64,000 bases of DNA from an uncultured Oscillospiraceae bacterium. Its GTDB lineage: Bacteria > Bacillota > Clostridia > Oscillospirales > Acutalibacteraceae. Shown here in pieces: positions 56,340-63,988 of this stretch. The stretch lies in the NCBI GenBank assembly GCA_900539845.1, contig UQDP01000007.1, positions 48,516-112,515 on the forward strand, read 5' to 3'. The position numbers were made by a program, and so were the translations under genes. The notes below the pieces were generated by a model. The model did no database searches. It was not told the origin of the DNA and saw only the letters and a list, made by a program, of their open reading frames with translations. Within the stretch, counting starts at the first letter, position 1; each line of letters begins with the position of its first letter.

Positions 56340-56716
56340 GATGCAAGTCCTGTAATAATTTTAACAACCGTCTGGAGCAGCGGCAGTATCAGTGAAACTA
56401 TAATTATTTTTGCTGCCACCTCGGTCTGCCCGGCCAGCGCGGATTCGCCGCTGTCTCTGCACAGATCGGAAATCACCTGCGTTATTAGCGCGATTCCGAG
56501 CACCTTGAACATCAGACGCAGATAGGAAGAAGTCTCCTGCATTCCGGACGCCATATCGTTAAGCGCCGAAATGATTTCATAAAGCGTGCCGGCAGTTTCA
56601 AAAAAAATCAACAGCGAAGCAAATATAATGAGAAACAGAGAAACGGTTTTGTTATGCTGCCTTAAAAAAATGCCGAAAATAAGAGCAACAAGTGAGATCC
56701 CTATTATATGCGTCAT
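56336..56716 (-). CDS. spoIIIAD: Stage III sporulation protein AD
   Basis: This 126-residue, largely hydrophobic protein has three or four membrane helices (IIGISLVALIFGIFL; LFLIIFASLLIFF; VLGIALITQVISDLC). The stretch DSGESALAGQTEVAAKI is the conserved part of the family. It overlaps spoIIIAC and spoIIIAE by 4 nt each, so the complex subunits are made together. Confidence 0.92.
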   Translation of the reverse strand: MTHIIGISLVALIFGIFLRQHNKTVSLFLIIFASLLIFFETAGTLYEIISALNDMASGMQETSSYLRLMFKVLGIALITQVISDLCRDSGESALAGQTEVAAKIIIVSLILPLLQTVVKIITGLAS

Positions 56717-56907
56717 AGGTCAAATAAGGTTCTTACCGTTGAGAACAGATCGCTGATCTGGGGTATGAGCATCATCAGCACAACCACTATGCCGGCAAGA
56801 GTGGTCAGCATAGCCTGATCCTCCCTGCCGCTTCTGACAAGCACGGTATTCAGCACCGAAATGATAATGCCTATGGCGGCGATTTTAAAAATAAAATTTA
56901 CATCCAT
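56713..56907 (-). CDS. spoIIIAC: Stage III sporulation protein AC
   Basis: The 64-residue protein consists of two hydrophobic helices around the conserved loop VLVRSGREDQAML. SpoIIIAC and SpoIIIAD are similar to each other and are thought to pair in the membrane. It overlaps spoIIIAD by 4 nt and lies 10 nt after spoIIIAB. Confidence 0.92.
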   Translation of the reverse strand: MDVNFIFKIAAIGIIISVLNTVLVRSGREDQAMLTTLAGIVVVLMMLIPQISDLFSTVRTLFDL

Positions 56908-56917
56908 TGAAATACTC

Positions 56918-57379
56918 CTATATAAGCACTATGGATACGGCAAGTCCGCCCAAGATACCGAAAGCAATATAAAGCCTGCTGTGGCTCCTGCGGTATTCCT
57001 CATATTTTTTGCGGCTTTCCGAAATGCTCTCTTTAAACGAATTTATGATTTTCAGCATTGAAGCAACATCCGTGCTGCCGAGACTTTTAAACAGCATATT
57101 CACTTTCTCGTCGTCCGCTGCGCTCAGCCCTGTTTTTATGTTTATATTTTCAAGGTCGATATCTTTCAGAAAATGCAGACGCGACAGTGATTCCTCGCGG
57201 CACAGCTTTTTGATTATCTTTCTTGAATGATCTGCGGAAAACGACAGTTCCACCGCCATCATATCCGCCATCTGGATAAGCTGAGAAGCGATCACGCACC
57301 GCTCACTCAGCTTCATCGCATAAAACACTCCTGCAAAAGCGGAAGCAATATTTATCATGATAAGTCCCAAAACTTTCAA
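56918..57379 (-). CDS. spoIIIAB: Stage III sporulation protein AB
   Basis: The 153-residue protein has a transmembrane helix at each end (MINIASAFAGVFYAM and IAFGILGGLAVSIVLI) with a cytoplasmic or soluble helical domain between, including SLGSTDVASMLKIIN. It is related to type II secretion GspF. The B. subtilis start is of similar length. It lies 6 nt after spoIIIAA. Confidence 0.9.
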   Translation of the reverse strand: MKVLGLIMINIASAFAGVFYAMKLSERCVIASQLIQMADMMAVELSFSADHSRKIIKKLCREESLSRLHFLKDIDLENINIKTGLSAADDEKVNMLFKSLGSTDVASMLKIINSFKESISESRKKYEEYRRSHSRLYIAFGILGGLAVSIVLI

Positions 57380-57385
57380 AACGCA

Positions 57386-58303
57386 TCAGCTTACTTCCAT
57401 AATTTCAAACTCGTTCGTGTAATTTTTCAGCAGAACAATATAACTGAATTCCCTTGTAGCGATCAGGCTGCGCACAATGTGCTTGTTCATGAGCTGCTCC
57501 TTGGATTTCGCATGTACCGAAACGGCAAACGCAGCGCCGGACAAAAAGCCGTTTTTCATCGCTTCTATCTCCTGTTCAGACGATATCTCATCACAGATGA
57601 TCATATCGGGAGAAAGCGTGCGGACAGCCATTTCAATGCCGTTTGCTTTCGGAAATCCTGTTATAACATCGGTGTTTACTCCTATATCTGCACCTATGCC
57701 ATCCTCATCCTTGCACGCGATCTCGTTTCTTTCGTCAATAACAGCCGTTTTTATATACTGATTGTTAAAGCCGCCCGACAGCAGTCTTGCAAAGTCCCTT
57801 AAAAACGTTGTCTTGCCTCCGCCGGGAGGAGACGCAACGATTATACTCGGAAATTCGGCTACATAAAGAATGTTGAGTATCGGCTTGGCGCAGTCTTTAA
57901 TTTCTTTAGAGATCCTGATATTGAGGGAAGTAACATCCTTGACTGCCGTTATGACGCCATTGGTCTTCACTGCGGTTGAGCAAACGCCGACTCTGTTACC
58001 GCCTTTGACTGTTATATACCCGTTGATAAGATTATCTATCTCACAGTGCACGGAATAATTGCAAAGACGTCTGAAAACAACGTCAAACTCGTCCTCTTCC
58101 ACAACATAGGCAAATTCCGAGCAGTGATTGAGCAATTTTCCTTTAGAAGTAATAAAGTAAATATTTTTTCCCGCCGCAAGCACGAGCGGCAGATTCTTTC
58201 TTATCCTGATCTCGGTAAGCTCTCTCAGAATCTGGCCGTTCAGCTGCGCAAGCGCGCAGTTAATGCCGTCCGAAAGGCATGGAATGATCGTATTCAGCGA
58301 CAA
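57386..58303 (-). CDS. spoIIIAA: Stage III sporulation protein AA (ATPase)
   Basis: I place the start at TTG 58303, which follows the GAGGTGA SD by 5 nt and lies after the sigma-E promoter; a longer frame to 58441 would run through that promoter. The product is 305 residues. It is the AAA-type ATPase of the complex, with Walker A ASPPGGGKTTFLRD, RNEIACKDEDGIGAD and Walker B-like MIICDEISS. Secretion-type ATPases are its closest relatives. Confidence 0.92.
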   Translation of the reverse strand: MSLNTIIPCLSDGINCALAQLNGQILRELTEIRIRKNLPLVLAAGKNIYFITSKGKLLNHCSEFAYVVEEDEFDVVFRRLCNYSVHCEIDNLINGYITVKGGNRVGVCSTAVKTNGVITAVKDVTSLNIRISKEIKDCAKPILNILYVAEFPSIIVASPPGGGKTTFLRDFARLLSGGFNNQYIKTAVIDERNEIACKDEDGIGADIGVNTDVITGFPKANGIEMAVRTLSPDMIICDEISSEQEIEAMKNGFLSGAAFAVSVHAKSKEQLMNKHIVRSLIATREFSYIVLLKNYTNEFEIMEVS

Positions 58304-58321
58304 ACGTCTCACCTCAATAAA

Positions 58322-58350
58322 AATATATGAGTGCCCGTTTTTCAATATTA
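58322..58350 (-). promoter_or_regulatory. Sigma-E-type promoter of spoIIIAA-AH
   Basis: The minus strand reads TAATATT (58344-58350), a 14-bp spacer and CATATATT (58322-58329). The -35 fits the sigma-E consensus kmATATT fully and the -10 differs from CATACAnT at one position. The SD of spoIIIAA follows after about 8 bp. Early mother-cell timing is what spoIIIA genes need. Confidence 0.82.
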
Positions 58351-58363
58351 CACATATATTCGG

Positions 58364-58392
58364 TTGAACATTCGATATCAATATGCTATTAT
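58364..58392 (+). promoter_or_regulatory. Promoter of the YfhO-family gene
   Basis: On plus, TTGAAC (58364-58369), 17 bp and TATTAT (58387-58392) precede the gene by about 27 bp. It is divergent from the sigma-E promoter; the two elements are only 13 bp apart. Confidence 0.78.
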
Positions 58393-58418
58393 TAAAATAC
58401 AAATACAGGAGGAAACTT

Positions 58419-61400
58419 ATGGATATAACCCGGAGCCGCACAAAACGATATGCAAATTCATTTATGAACGGTGAGACCGTTAATTATATAATTTCCGCAG
58501 GCTTGTCATTCTTATTGCTTACAGCCGTAAAGCAGCTGCTGAAAACTTTTTTCGGCGTTGACACAACTACTGCCTGCTATATTGCCTTTGCGGCAGCTGA
58601 AATTGCCTTATTTTTACTTGAAAAGTTTTTCGTTTACAGAGATAACGCATTAAACGGAAATATCAGACAGATCATCTTTGCTGTGGTAAACGCGGGAATA
58701 CATCTCGGCGTTTTTTCGGTGATTCTGACTGTATTCAGAACGACCGGATTCAAAGACAATGCCGCATGGCTCTGTTCTTTAGTGTTTATAACTATATTTA
58801 ATTATCCTGTTTCAAGGATACTCGCTTTCGACTGCGCAAAGCCGGCAGCGGATTTTAAAAACGGCAGGATCTACAAGCGCTTTTTTGCCAACAGATTTGT
58901 AGTGCTCGCCATGGCAGTGGCTCTTGTGCTGATGCTTTTTATTCTGCTGATATTCAACGCGTTTCCGTTCGGCGACATAACCGTTTTAAGAATGGATCTG
59001 TATCATCAGTACGGTCCGCTGTTTGTTGAGCTGTTTGACAGGATCACGAACGGCGAAAGCTTTTTATACAGTTGGACATCGGGCGGCGGCTCAAGCTTTC
59101 TTGGTAATTTTTTCAACTACCTTTCCAGCCCGCTTTCCGCAATCATCTTTCTGTTTGACAGAGAGGAAATGCCGCTCGCGATCACAACGATCGTTACGGT
59201 CAAATGTGTGCTCAGCGCAGGCACCTTTACATTTTATCTGAAAAAAAGCTTAAACAGACATTCGCCTGCGACGGCTGTATTCGGAATCTTCTATGCTTTT
59301 TCGGCGTATTTTCTTGCTTATTTCTGGAATGTGATGTGGCTTGACGGAATGTTTATGCTTCCGCTGCTCGCACTCGGTATAGAGCGGATCATCAACAAAG
59401 GCAGGGGCGGTCTGTATCTTTTCTCGCTTGTTTATATTTTATATTCAAGCTATTATATCGGATATATGTGCTGCATTTTTTCTGTTCTATATTTCTTTGC
59501 TTATTTCTTTATTACGGAAAGGCAAACGAAATACGCGGACGGTTACCTTCCTGACGGAGAAAAGAAAAAACGATTCAAGGATTTCTTTCATTTGAGAATA
59601 ATAAACAGAGGGCTGAAATTCGCGTTTTTCTCAATTTTAAGCGGTCTTCTGTGCGCGTTTTTCCTGCTTCCCGTGTATGCCATACTTACCGGCAGTAGCG
59701 CCACTTCGGACAACGCGCCCGGCACCGTTGAAACCTATTTTTCTCTGTTCGACTTTATAGAGACGCATTTCGCGGCGCTTGAAACCACGATACGTTCAAG
59801 CGGAAACGATGTTTTACCTAACGTATACACATCCGTGCTCACGCTGCTGCTTGTGCCGCTTTATGTGATGAATCCCAAGATCAAATTCCGCGAAAAGGCC
59901 GTGTATGTTGTTATCATAGCGTTCTTCCTGCTGTCATTTAACAACAATTATGCTAATTTCATTTGGCACGCTCTGCATTTTCCGAATGATCTGCCGTACA
60001 GATTCTCGTTTATGTATTCCTTTATCCTGCTCGTGATTGCGTTCAGGGGGCTTATGAATATCCATGCTCTGACGATAAAGGAGATCAGTGTAACGGGTTT
60101 GATCTGGATTGCAGTCATCGCCGCTGCAAGCGAGCTTCCCACAGAGAAGATGAGCACGGCAACGATATACATTACGCTTGCTTTTCTTATAATCTATACA
60201 GGCGTACTGATACTTTTCACAAAAAGGCGCTTTTCAAAGCTCGTTGCCGGAATCCTGATCACGGCAGTAGCGTTCTGCGAAGTTGTGATAGCAGACCCGA
60301 ACGCCTTTTCATTTAACCAGCCGTATTCCGGCTACACGGAAAATTATGACACTTACCGAGAATCGGTTGAATATATTGAAAGCCATGATGATTCGGATTA
60401 CAGGACCGAGCTGTGCAGCCTGAACACAAGAATGGATTCCAGCCTTTACGGCTATAACGGAATGAGCATATTCTCCTCGATGGCTTATGAAAAATACTCA
60501 GGTCTGCAATACAGTCTCGGTATGTACGGCAACAGAATAAACAGCTACACCTACAACACCCAAACGCCCGTATATAATATGATGTATAACATCAAATATC
60601 TGATACACAGGAATGAAGAGATACGGCCGTCATCGGAGCTGTATACCGAATACTATGAAAACGCAAACAAGAGCGCGACTGTTTATACAAATAACTATTT
60701 TCTGCCCAAAGCCTTCTGCGTAAATGAGGCGGTAAACGCCTGGAACACGGCGGAGGGCAACCCGTTTGAAGTTCAGAGCGACTTTTTCCGCCTTGCGACG
60801 GGATACAACGGAGTCTTTACTCCAGTGGAATATATTCAGACGAATTATACCGGGATGACCGGCGAGGAATTTGAAGAAGAAGGGCTGCACTGGATAGAAA
60901 AAAACGAAAACACCTCATATTCGGAAACCGCAATAACCGTCAGCGCGCGCACCGACGGCAATCTTTACCTTTACGTTACCGCTGACGGCGTTTCAAATAT
61001 AAGCGTTTTATCCGGCGATGATTCAAAATCATACAATATTGAAACGCCCTACATTATTGATCTCGGATACTATAACGCAGGTGACAGCATAACGGTGTCG
61101 CTCGACTGCGCCGGTCTTTCCACCAGAGAGGTAAGCGTCGGTTTTTATGCATACAGTATTAATAAGGAGATTCTTGACTTAGGATACGCGCAGCTTGAAA
61201 GGAGGGCTATGGAGATTACGGAGCATACGGATACAAGACTTTCCGGCACCGTTTATTCCGGCGGAAACAATATCCTTTATACATCCATACCGTATGACGA
61301 AAGCTGGAGCGTGTATGTTGACGGCAGCAAAGCCGAAACCTTTGAAATAGGAGACTGTCAGCTTGGTATAATGCTTAAACAGGGTGAGCATACGGTGGAG

Positions 61401-61526
61401 TTCGTTTACCGCCCGAGAGGACTTGCGCTCGGAACGGGAATCAGCGCTGCTGCCCTGCTCTGCACAGCGGCAGTTTATCTGTTTAAAAGAAAAAAAGCAA
61501 TTAATGACAAAATAGTAAAAAGTTAA
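58419..61526 (+). CDS. YfhO-family membrane protein with GtrA-like N-terminal extension
   Basis: The start is ATG 58419 after an AGGAGG SD; the product is 1035 residues. Residues 15-140 form four hydrophobic helices with FLLEKFFVYRD, resembling GtrA (polyprenyl-phosphate sugar flippase) domains. From about residue 155 comes a YfhO core: FNAFPFGDITVLRMDLYHQYG, 10 or more helices, then an extracellular domain from about residue 640 and a last C-terminal helix (SAAALLCTAAVYLF). YfhO/Csy proteins take part in lipid-linked sugar transfer to lipoteichoic acid in Bacillus. Substrate here is unknown. It is the only gene of its unit. Confidence 0.85.
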   Translation: MDITRSRTKRYANSFMNGETVNYIISAGLSFLLLTAVKQLLKTFFGVDTTTACYIAFAAAEIALFLLEKFFVYRDNALNGNIRQIIFAVVNAGIHLGVFSVILTVFRTTGFKDNAAWLCSLVFITIFNYPVSRILAFDCAKPAADFKNGRIYKRFFANRFVVLAMAVALVLMLFILLIFNAFPFGDITVLRMDLYHQYGPLFVELFDRITNGESFLYSWTSGGGSSFLGNFFNYLSSPLSAIIFLFDREEMPLAITTIVTVKCVLSAGTFTFYLKKSLNRHSPATAVFGIFYAFSAYFLAYFWNVMWLDGMFMLPLLALGIERIINKGRGGLYLFSLVYILYSSYYIGYMCCIFSVLYFFAYFFITERQTKYADGYLPDGEKKKRFKDFFHLRIINRGLKFAFFSILSGLLCAFFLLPVYAILTGSSATSDNAPGTVETYFSLFDFIETHFAALETTIRSSGNDVLPNVYTSVLTLLLVPLYVMNPKIKFREKAVYVVIIAFFLLSFNNNYANFIWHALHFPNDLPYRFSFMYSFILLVIAFRGLMNIHALTIKEISVTGLIWIAVIAAASELPTEKMSTATIYITLAFLIIYTGVLILFTKRRFSKLVAGILITAVAFCEVVIADPNAFSFNQPYSGYTENYDTYRESVEYIESHDDSDYRTELCSLNTRMDSSLYGYNGMSIFSSMAYEKYSGLQYSLGMYGNRINSYTYNTQTPVYNMMYNIKYLIHRNEEIRPSSELYTEYYENANKSATVYTNNYFLPKAFCVNEAVNAWNTAEGNPFEVQSDFFRLATGYNGVFTPVEYIQTNYTGMTGEEFEEEGLHWIEKNENTSYSETAITVSARTDGNLYLYVTADGVSNISVLSGDDSKSYNIETPYIIDLGYYNAGDSITVSLDCAGLSTREVSVGFYAYSINKEILDLGYAQLERRAMEITEHTDTRLSGTVYSGGNNILYTSIPYDESWSVYVDGSKAETFEIGDCQLGIMLKQGEHTVEFVYRPRGLALGTGISAAALLCTAAVYLFKRKKAINDKIVKS

Positions 61527-61535
61527 AAATCTGTG

Positions 61536-61564
61536 TTTACAACGAATAAATTATGTTGTAAAAT
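61536..61564 (+). promoter_or_regulatory. Promoter of the PRPP synthetase gene
   Basis: TTTACA (61536-61541), a 17-bp spacer and TAAAAT (61559-61564) lie immediately after the YfhO stop. The leader would be about 68 nt. Confidence 0.75.
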
Positions 61565-61579
61565 ACCACCGTAAAAATG

Positions 61580-61609
61580 CAGCGGCAGATTTTTAGCGGC
61601 TGCCTGCTG
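61580..61609 (+). promoter_or_regulatory. Hairpin in the PRPP synthetase leader
   Basis: CAGCGGCAG can pair with CTGCCTGCTG (9 bp, one bulged T) around an 11-nt loop in the 5' leader. There is no T-run and no SD in the stem. It is too small for the PRPP riboswitch family I know of, so I call it only a structured leader. Confidence 0.35.
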
Positions 61610-61638
61610 TTTCAAACGGAAAAGTAAGGAGAAACAAA

Positions 61639-62814
61639 ATGGCAAGATTAACAGCTCAGAATGTGGAAACCATCCCCTATGGTCCTCTCGGCATTATAGC
61701 AATGCCCGGATGTGAAGCTTTTGCAGACAAGGTAGATAAGTATCTTGTTCAGTGGCGCAAAACGCAGGCTCTTGAGCATCAAGGCTCGATCGCGTTTTAC
61801 GGCTATCAGAGGGAGACCTACAAAATCGATATTTCAAACCCGCGCTTCGGCAGCGGTGAGGGAAAGGCTGTAATCAACGAGACTGTCCGCGGCTACGACC
61901 TTTATATCGTTACGGACTGCTTCAATTACAGCGTTACATACAATATGTACGGAATGACCGTACCTAAATCGCCTGACGACCATTATGCCGATCTCAAAAG
62001 AGTCATCTCTGCGGCTTCGTCAAAGGCAAAAAGAATATCTGTTATCATGCCAATGTTATACGAAGGGCGCCAGCACAAAAGAGCGAGCCGTGAGTCGCTC
62101 GACTGCGCTATGGCACTTCAGGAACTTGTCAATCTGGGTGTTGAGAATATCATTACTTTTGACGCGCATGACCAGCGCGTTCAGAACGCTATCCCCCATA
62201 AATCATTTGAAAATGTAATGCCCACATATCAGATGATCAAATCCATAGTAAACACTGTTGACGACCTGAAAATAGATAAAGACCATCTGATGATTATCTC
62301 TCCCGATGAAGGCGCCATGCACAGATGTATTTATTTTGCAACACAGCTCGGCGTAAATCTAGGAATGTTCTACAAAAGAAGAGATTATACAAAGGTAGTA
62401 AACGGCAGAAATCCCATCGTTGAACACCAGTATTTGGGTGATTCTGTTGACGGAAAAGACATCATTATCGTTGACGATATGATATCTTCCGGCGAATCTA
62501 TGCTTGAGGTTGCACAAAAGCTTAAGGATCTCGGCGCTTCAAGAATATTCGTGTGCACCACCTTCGGGCTTTTTGCAAACGGTCTTGACGTATTCGATAA
62601 GGCATACGAAAACGGTGTTTTTGAAAAGGTATTTACAACCAACGGCGTTTATCAGCCGCCCGAGCTTCTTGCAAGGGAGTGGTATCAGTCTGTTGAGCTT
62701 TCAAAATATGTTGCATATTTTCTTGACACACTTAATCATGACCTATCTGTATCTTCCCTGCTCGATTCCTCGGATAAAATCGATGCAATTTTAAGAAAAA
62801 AAGGACTGAAATAA
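61639..62814 (+). CDS. prs: Ribose-phosphate pyrophosphokinase, long clostridial form
   Basis: The 391-residue protein is longer than typical PRPP synthetases (about 315). It has FYGYQRETYKI early, a KRRDYTK segment, the phosphate and metal region FDAHDQRVQNA, and the PRPP loop VDDMISSGES, where classical enzymes have DDMIDTAGT. It makes PRPP from ribose 5-phosphate and ATP. The loop resembles that of type I phosphoribosyltransferases, but the overall order of motifs fits the PRPP synthetase family. The SD AAGGAG lies 7 nt before ATG. Confidence 0.88.
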   Translation: MARLTAQNVETIPYGPLGIIAMPGCEAFADKVDKYLVQWRKTQALEHQGSIAFYGYQRETYKIDISNPRFGSGEGKAVINETVRGYDLYIVTDCFNYSVTYNMYGMTVPKSPDDHYADLKRVISAASSKAKRISVIMPMLYEGRQHKRASRESLDCAMALQELVNLGVENIITFDAHDQRVQNAIPHKSFENVMPTYQMIKSIVNTVDDLKIDKDHLMIISPDEGAMHRCIYFATQLGVNLGMFYKRRDYTKVVNGRNPIVEHQYLGDSVDGKDIIIVDDMISSGESMLEVAQKLKDLGASRIFVCTTFGLFANGLDVFDKAYENGVFEKVFTTNGVYQPPELLAREWYQSVELSKYVAYFLDTLNHDLSVSSLLDSSDKIDAILRKKGLK

Positions 62815-62815
62815 C

Positions 62816-63487
62816 ATGAGCAACCGAGATTTTGATGAAAAAGATCTAATGAAAGATGTTGACGAGCTTTACAAAGTAAACGGCGACAGTTCCGCCGATC
62901 AGCATGAAAACATGCCCGGCGCGGAATCCGAATCCATTGCCGAGAGGGCTGAACAGAACGAAAAAGGCAAAGCAAAAAGAAAGCCGCGCAAAGTTGTGTT
63001 TACAACAAAACAGGTCATTCTTGCCGTTGTCATTTCCGTTATTGCCGTTCTTGCCATCGGCGCAACCATCATCTTCACTGCAATAGATGTTAATCCGATC
63101 TCTTACATCGCAGGCGAAATTACTCAGAATAAGCTTGTCAACAAATGGCAGAGCCAAAGCGCACCGGGTCTTACCGCGTATGAATTCTATGACGACGGAA
63201 CCTATACATCCTATTTGTCCACCTACACATTCGACGGCGAATACGAGGTGAACGGTGATAAAATAACTCTTAAAAACACAAGTTCCAATCAAACGGTAAC
63301 TTATAAATATTCTATTGTCGGTGACACACTTACATTGACGCTTTTGAATCAGAACGGTTCCGAAATGGAAGGAAGAGAGCCCGCAAAATTTGACCGGGTA
63401 GACACTCTGAATCAAAAATCTTTACAGGATCTTATCAACAATTACCGTTCCACCACAACAACGCAAGAGACTACGACTCAAGCCTGA
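62816..63487 (+). CDS. Uncharacterised membrane-anchored protein with small beta-rich extracellular domain
   Basis: The 223-residue product starts 1 nt after the prs stop. An acidic, low-complexity cytoplasmic segment and a basic patch (KGKAKRKPRK) precede one transmembrane helix (about residues 67-91). The extracellular part has repeated beta-hairpin sequence such as YEFYDDGTYTSYL and YEVNGDKITLKN, in a DUF5640/lipocalin-like pattern. The tail is a Thr-rich string. No enzyme motif is seen; an anchored binding or sensor domain is a guess. Confidence 0.75.
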   Translation: MSNRDFDEKDLMKDVDELYKVNGDSSADQHENMPGAESESIAERAEQNEKGKAKRKPRKVVFTTKQVILAVVISVIAVLAIGATIIFTAIDVNPISYIAGEITQNKLVNKWQSQSAPGLTAYEFYDDGTYTSYLSTYTFDGEYEVNGDKITLKNTSSNQTVTYKYSIVGDTLTLTLLNQNGSEMEGREPAKFDRVDTLNQKSLQDLINNYRSTTTTQETTTQA

Positions 63488-63508
63488 CGGAAGGATTTAA
63501 ACCAATCA

Positions 63509-63556
63509 AAAGACTGCGGTGAAATTTAGATATTTTATCGCGGTCTTTTTATATTT
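63509..63556 (+). terminator. Rho-independent terminator after the prs unit
   Basis: A 17-bp stem with three G-U pairs (63509-63525 with 63532-63548) and a 6-nt loop is followed by TTTATATTTTT. It ends the prs transcript 16 bp before the tRNA promoter. Confidence 0.82.
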
Positions 63557-63571
63557 TTACACGGAAATCTC

Positions 63572-63600
63572 TTGACAACTTCCCTCTGCTATGATATTAT
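63572..63600 (+). promoter_or_regulatory. Promoter of tRNA-Ser
   Basis: A consensus TTGACA (63572-63577), 17-bp spacer and TATTAT (63595-63600) with an extended -10 TG lie 14 bp before the tRNA. Confidence 0.88.
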
Positions 63601-63614
63601 ATTTCAGCAGATAC

Positions 63615-63702
63615 GGAGAGGTATCGAAGCGGTCATAACGAGGCGGTCTTGAAAACCGTTTGGCCAAAAGCCACATGGGTTCGAATCCCATCCTCTCCGC
63701 CA
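63615..63702 (+). tRNA. tRNA-Ser(UGA)
   Basis: The 88-nt gene, including an encoded CCA end, folds as a class II tRNA. The acceptor arms are GGAGAGG and CCTCTCC with G discriminator. The anticodon loop CTTGAAA holds TGA at 63650-63652. A long variable arm (TTTGGCCAAAAGCCACA) and a standard T-arm (GGGTTCGAATCCC) are present. It reads UCA and UCG-type serine codons by wobble. It is transcribed alone from its own promoter. Confidence 0.97.
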
Positions 63703-63704
63703 TT

Positions 63705-63745
63705 CCGTTGCAAACAAGTTTTGTTTGCAGCGGTTTTTTATTTTT
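63705..63745 (+). terminator. Rho-independent terminator of tRNA-Ser
   Basis: A 13-bp stem (CCGTTGCAAACAA/TTGTTTGCAGCGG, one U-G pair) with a 3-nt loop is followed by TTTTTTATTTTT, two bases after the CCA end. Confidence 0.92.
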
Positions 63746-63767
63746 CATAAATTCCATATAATATATT

Positions 63768-63804
63768 AAAAGTCCTCTTAACGGCTGTTTAAGAGGACTT
63801 TTTT
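63768..63804. terminator. Bidirectional terminator-like hairpin
   Basis: A perfect 14-bp stem (AAAAGTCCTCTTAA/TTAAGAGGACTTTT) with a 7-nt loop has A-rich sequence on the left and T-rich on the right, so it could stop transcription from either side. No gene lies between it and the tRNA terminator. Confidence 0.75.
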
Positions 63805-63914
63805 AATAAACAATATCCGGGGGGAAACAAAGCAACAAAAACGGAATGGAATCGGATACAAACGCCGGTCACAGGTGCATATACAAAGAGCGAAGGGATG
63901 ATTTGAAAATGAAT
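63805..63914. other. Short non-coding stretch before the next hairpin
   Basis: I see no open reading frame with an SD of useful length, no promoter pair and no known RNA here. It starts with CCGGGGGGAAA at 63817, a sequence repeated at 63982. Confidence 0.6.
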
Positions 63915-63949
63915 AAAGGGCTGTGCCGCAGCACAGCCCTTTTTGTTTG
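63915..63949 (+). terminator. Terminator-like hairpin, possibly bidirectional
   Basis: A perfect 12-bp stem (AAAGGGCTGTGC/GCACAGCCCTTT) with a CGCA loop is followed by TTTGTTTG. The gene it serves is not visible on plus; it may end a minus-strand gene beyond the window. Confidence 0.75.
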
Positions 63950-63969
63950 TCTCTTCAGCAAAGAATAAA

Positions 63970-63988
63970 CCCCCGGTTCAACCGGGGG
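63970..63988. repeat. GC-rich palindrome at the window edge
   Basis: CCCCCGGTT and AACCGGGGG form a perfect 9-bp inverted repeat around a single C. GC-rich, T-tract-free palindromes with a few-base loop are found at the ends of IS200/IS605 elements and in REP-like repeats. A partial copy of the right arm (CCGGGGGGAAA) is at 63817. The element, if any, would lie beyond the window. Confidence 0.5.

Noticed and set aside
63909..63968. 19-codon ATG frame with a nearby AGGG
   Set aside because: Most of it is the 12-bp hairpin at 63915-63942, so the frame is better explained by the terminator structure.
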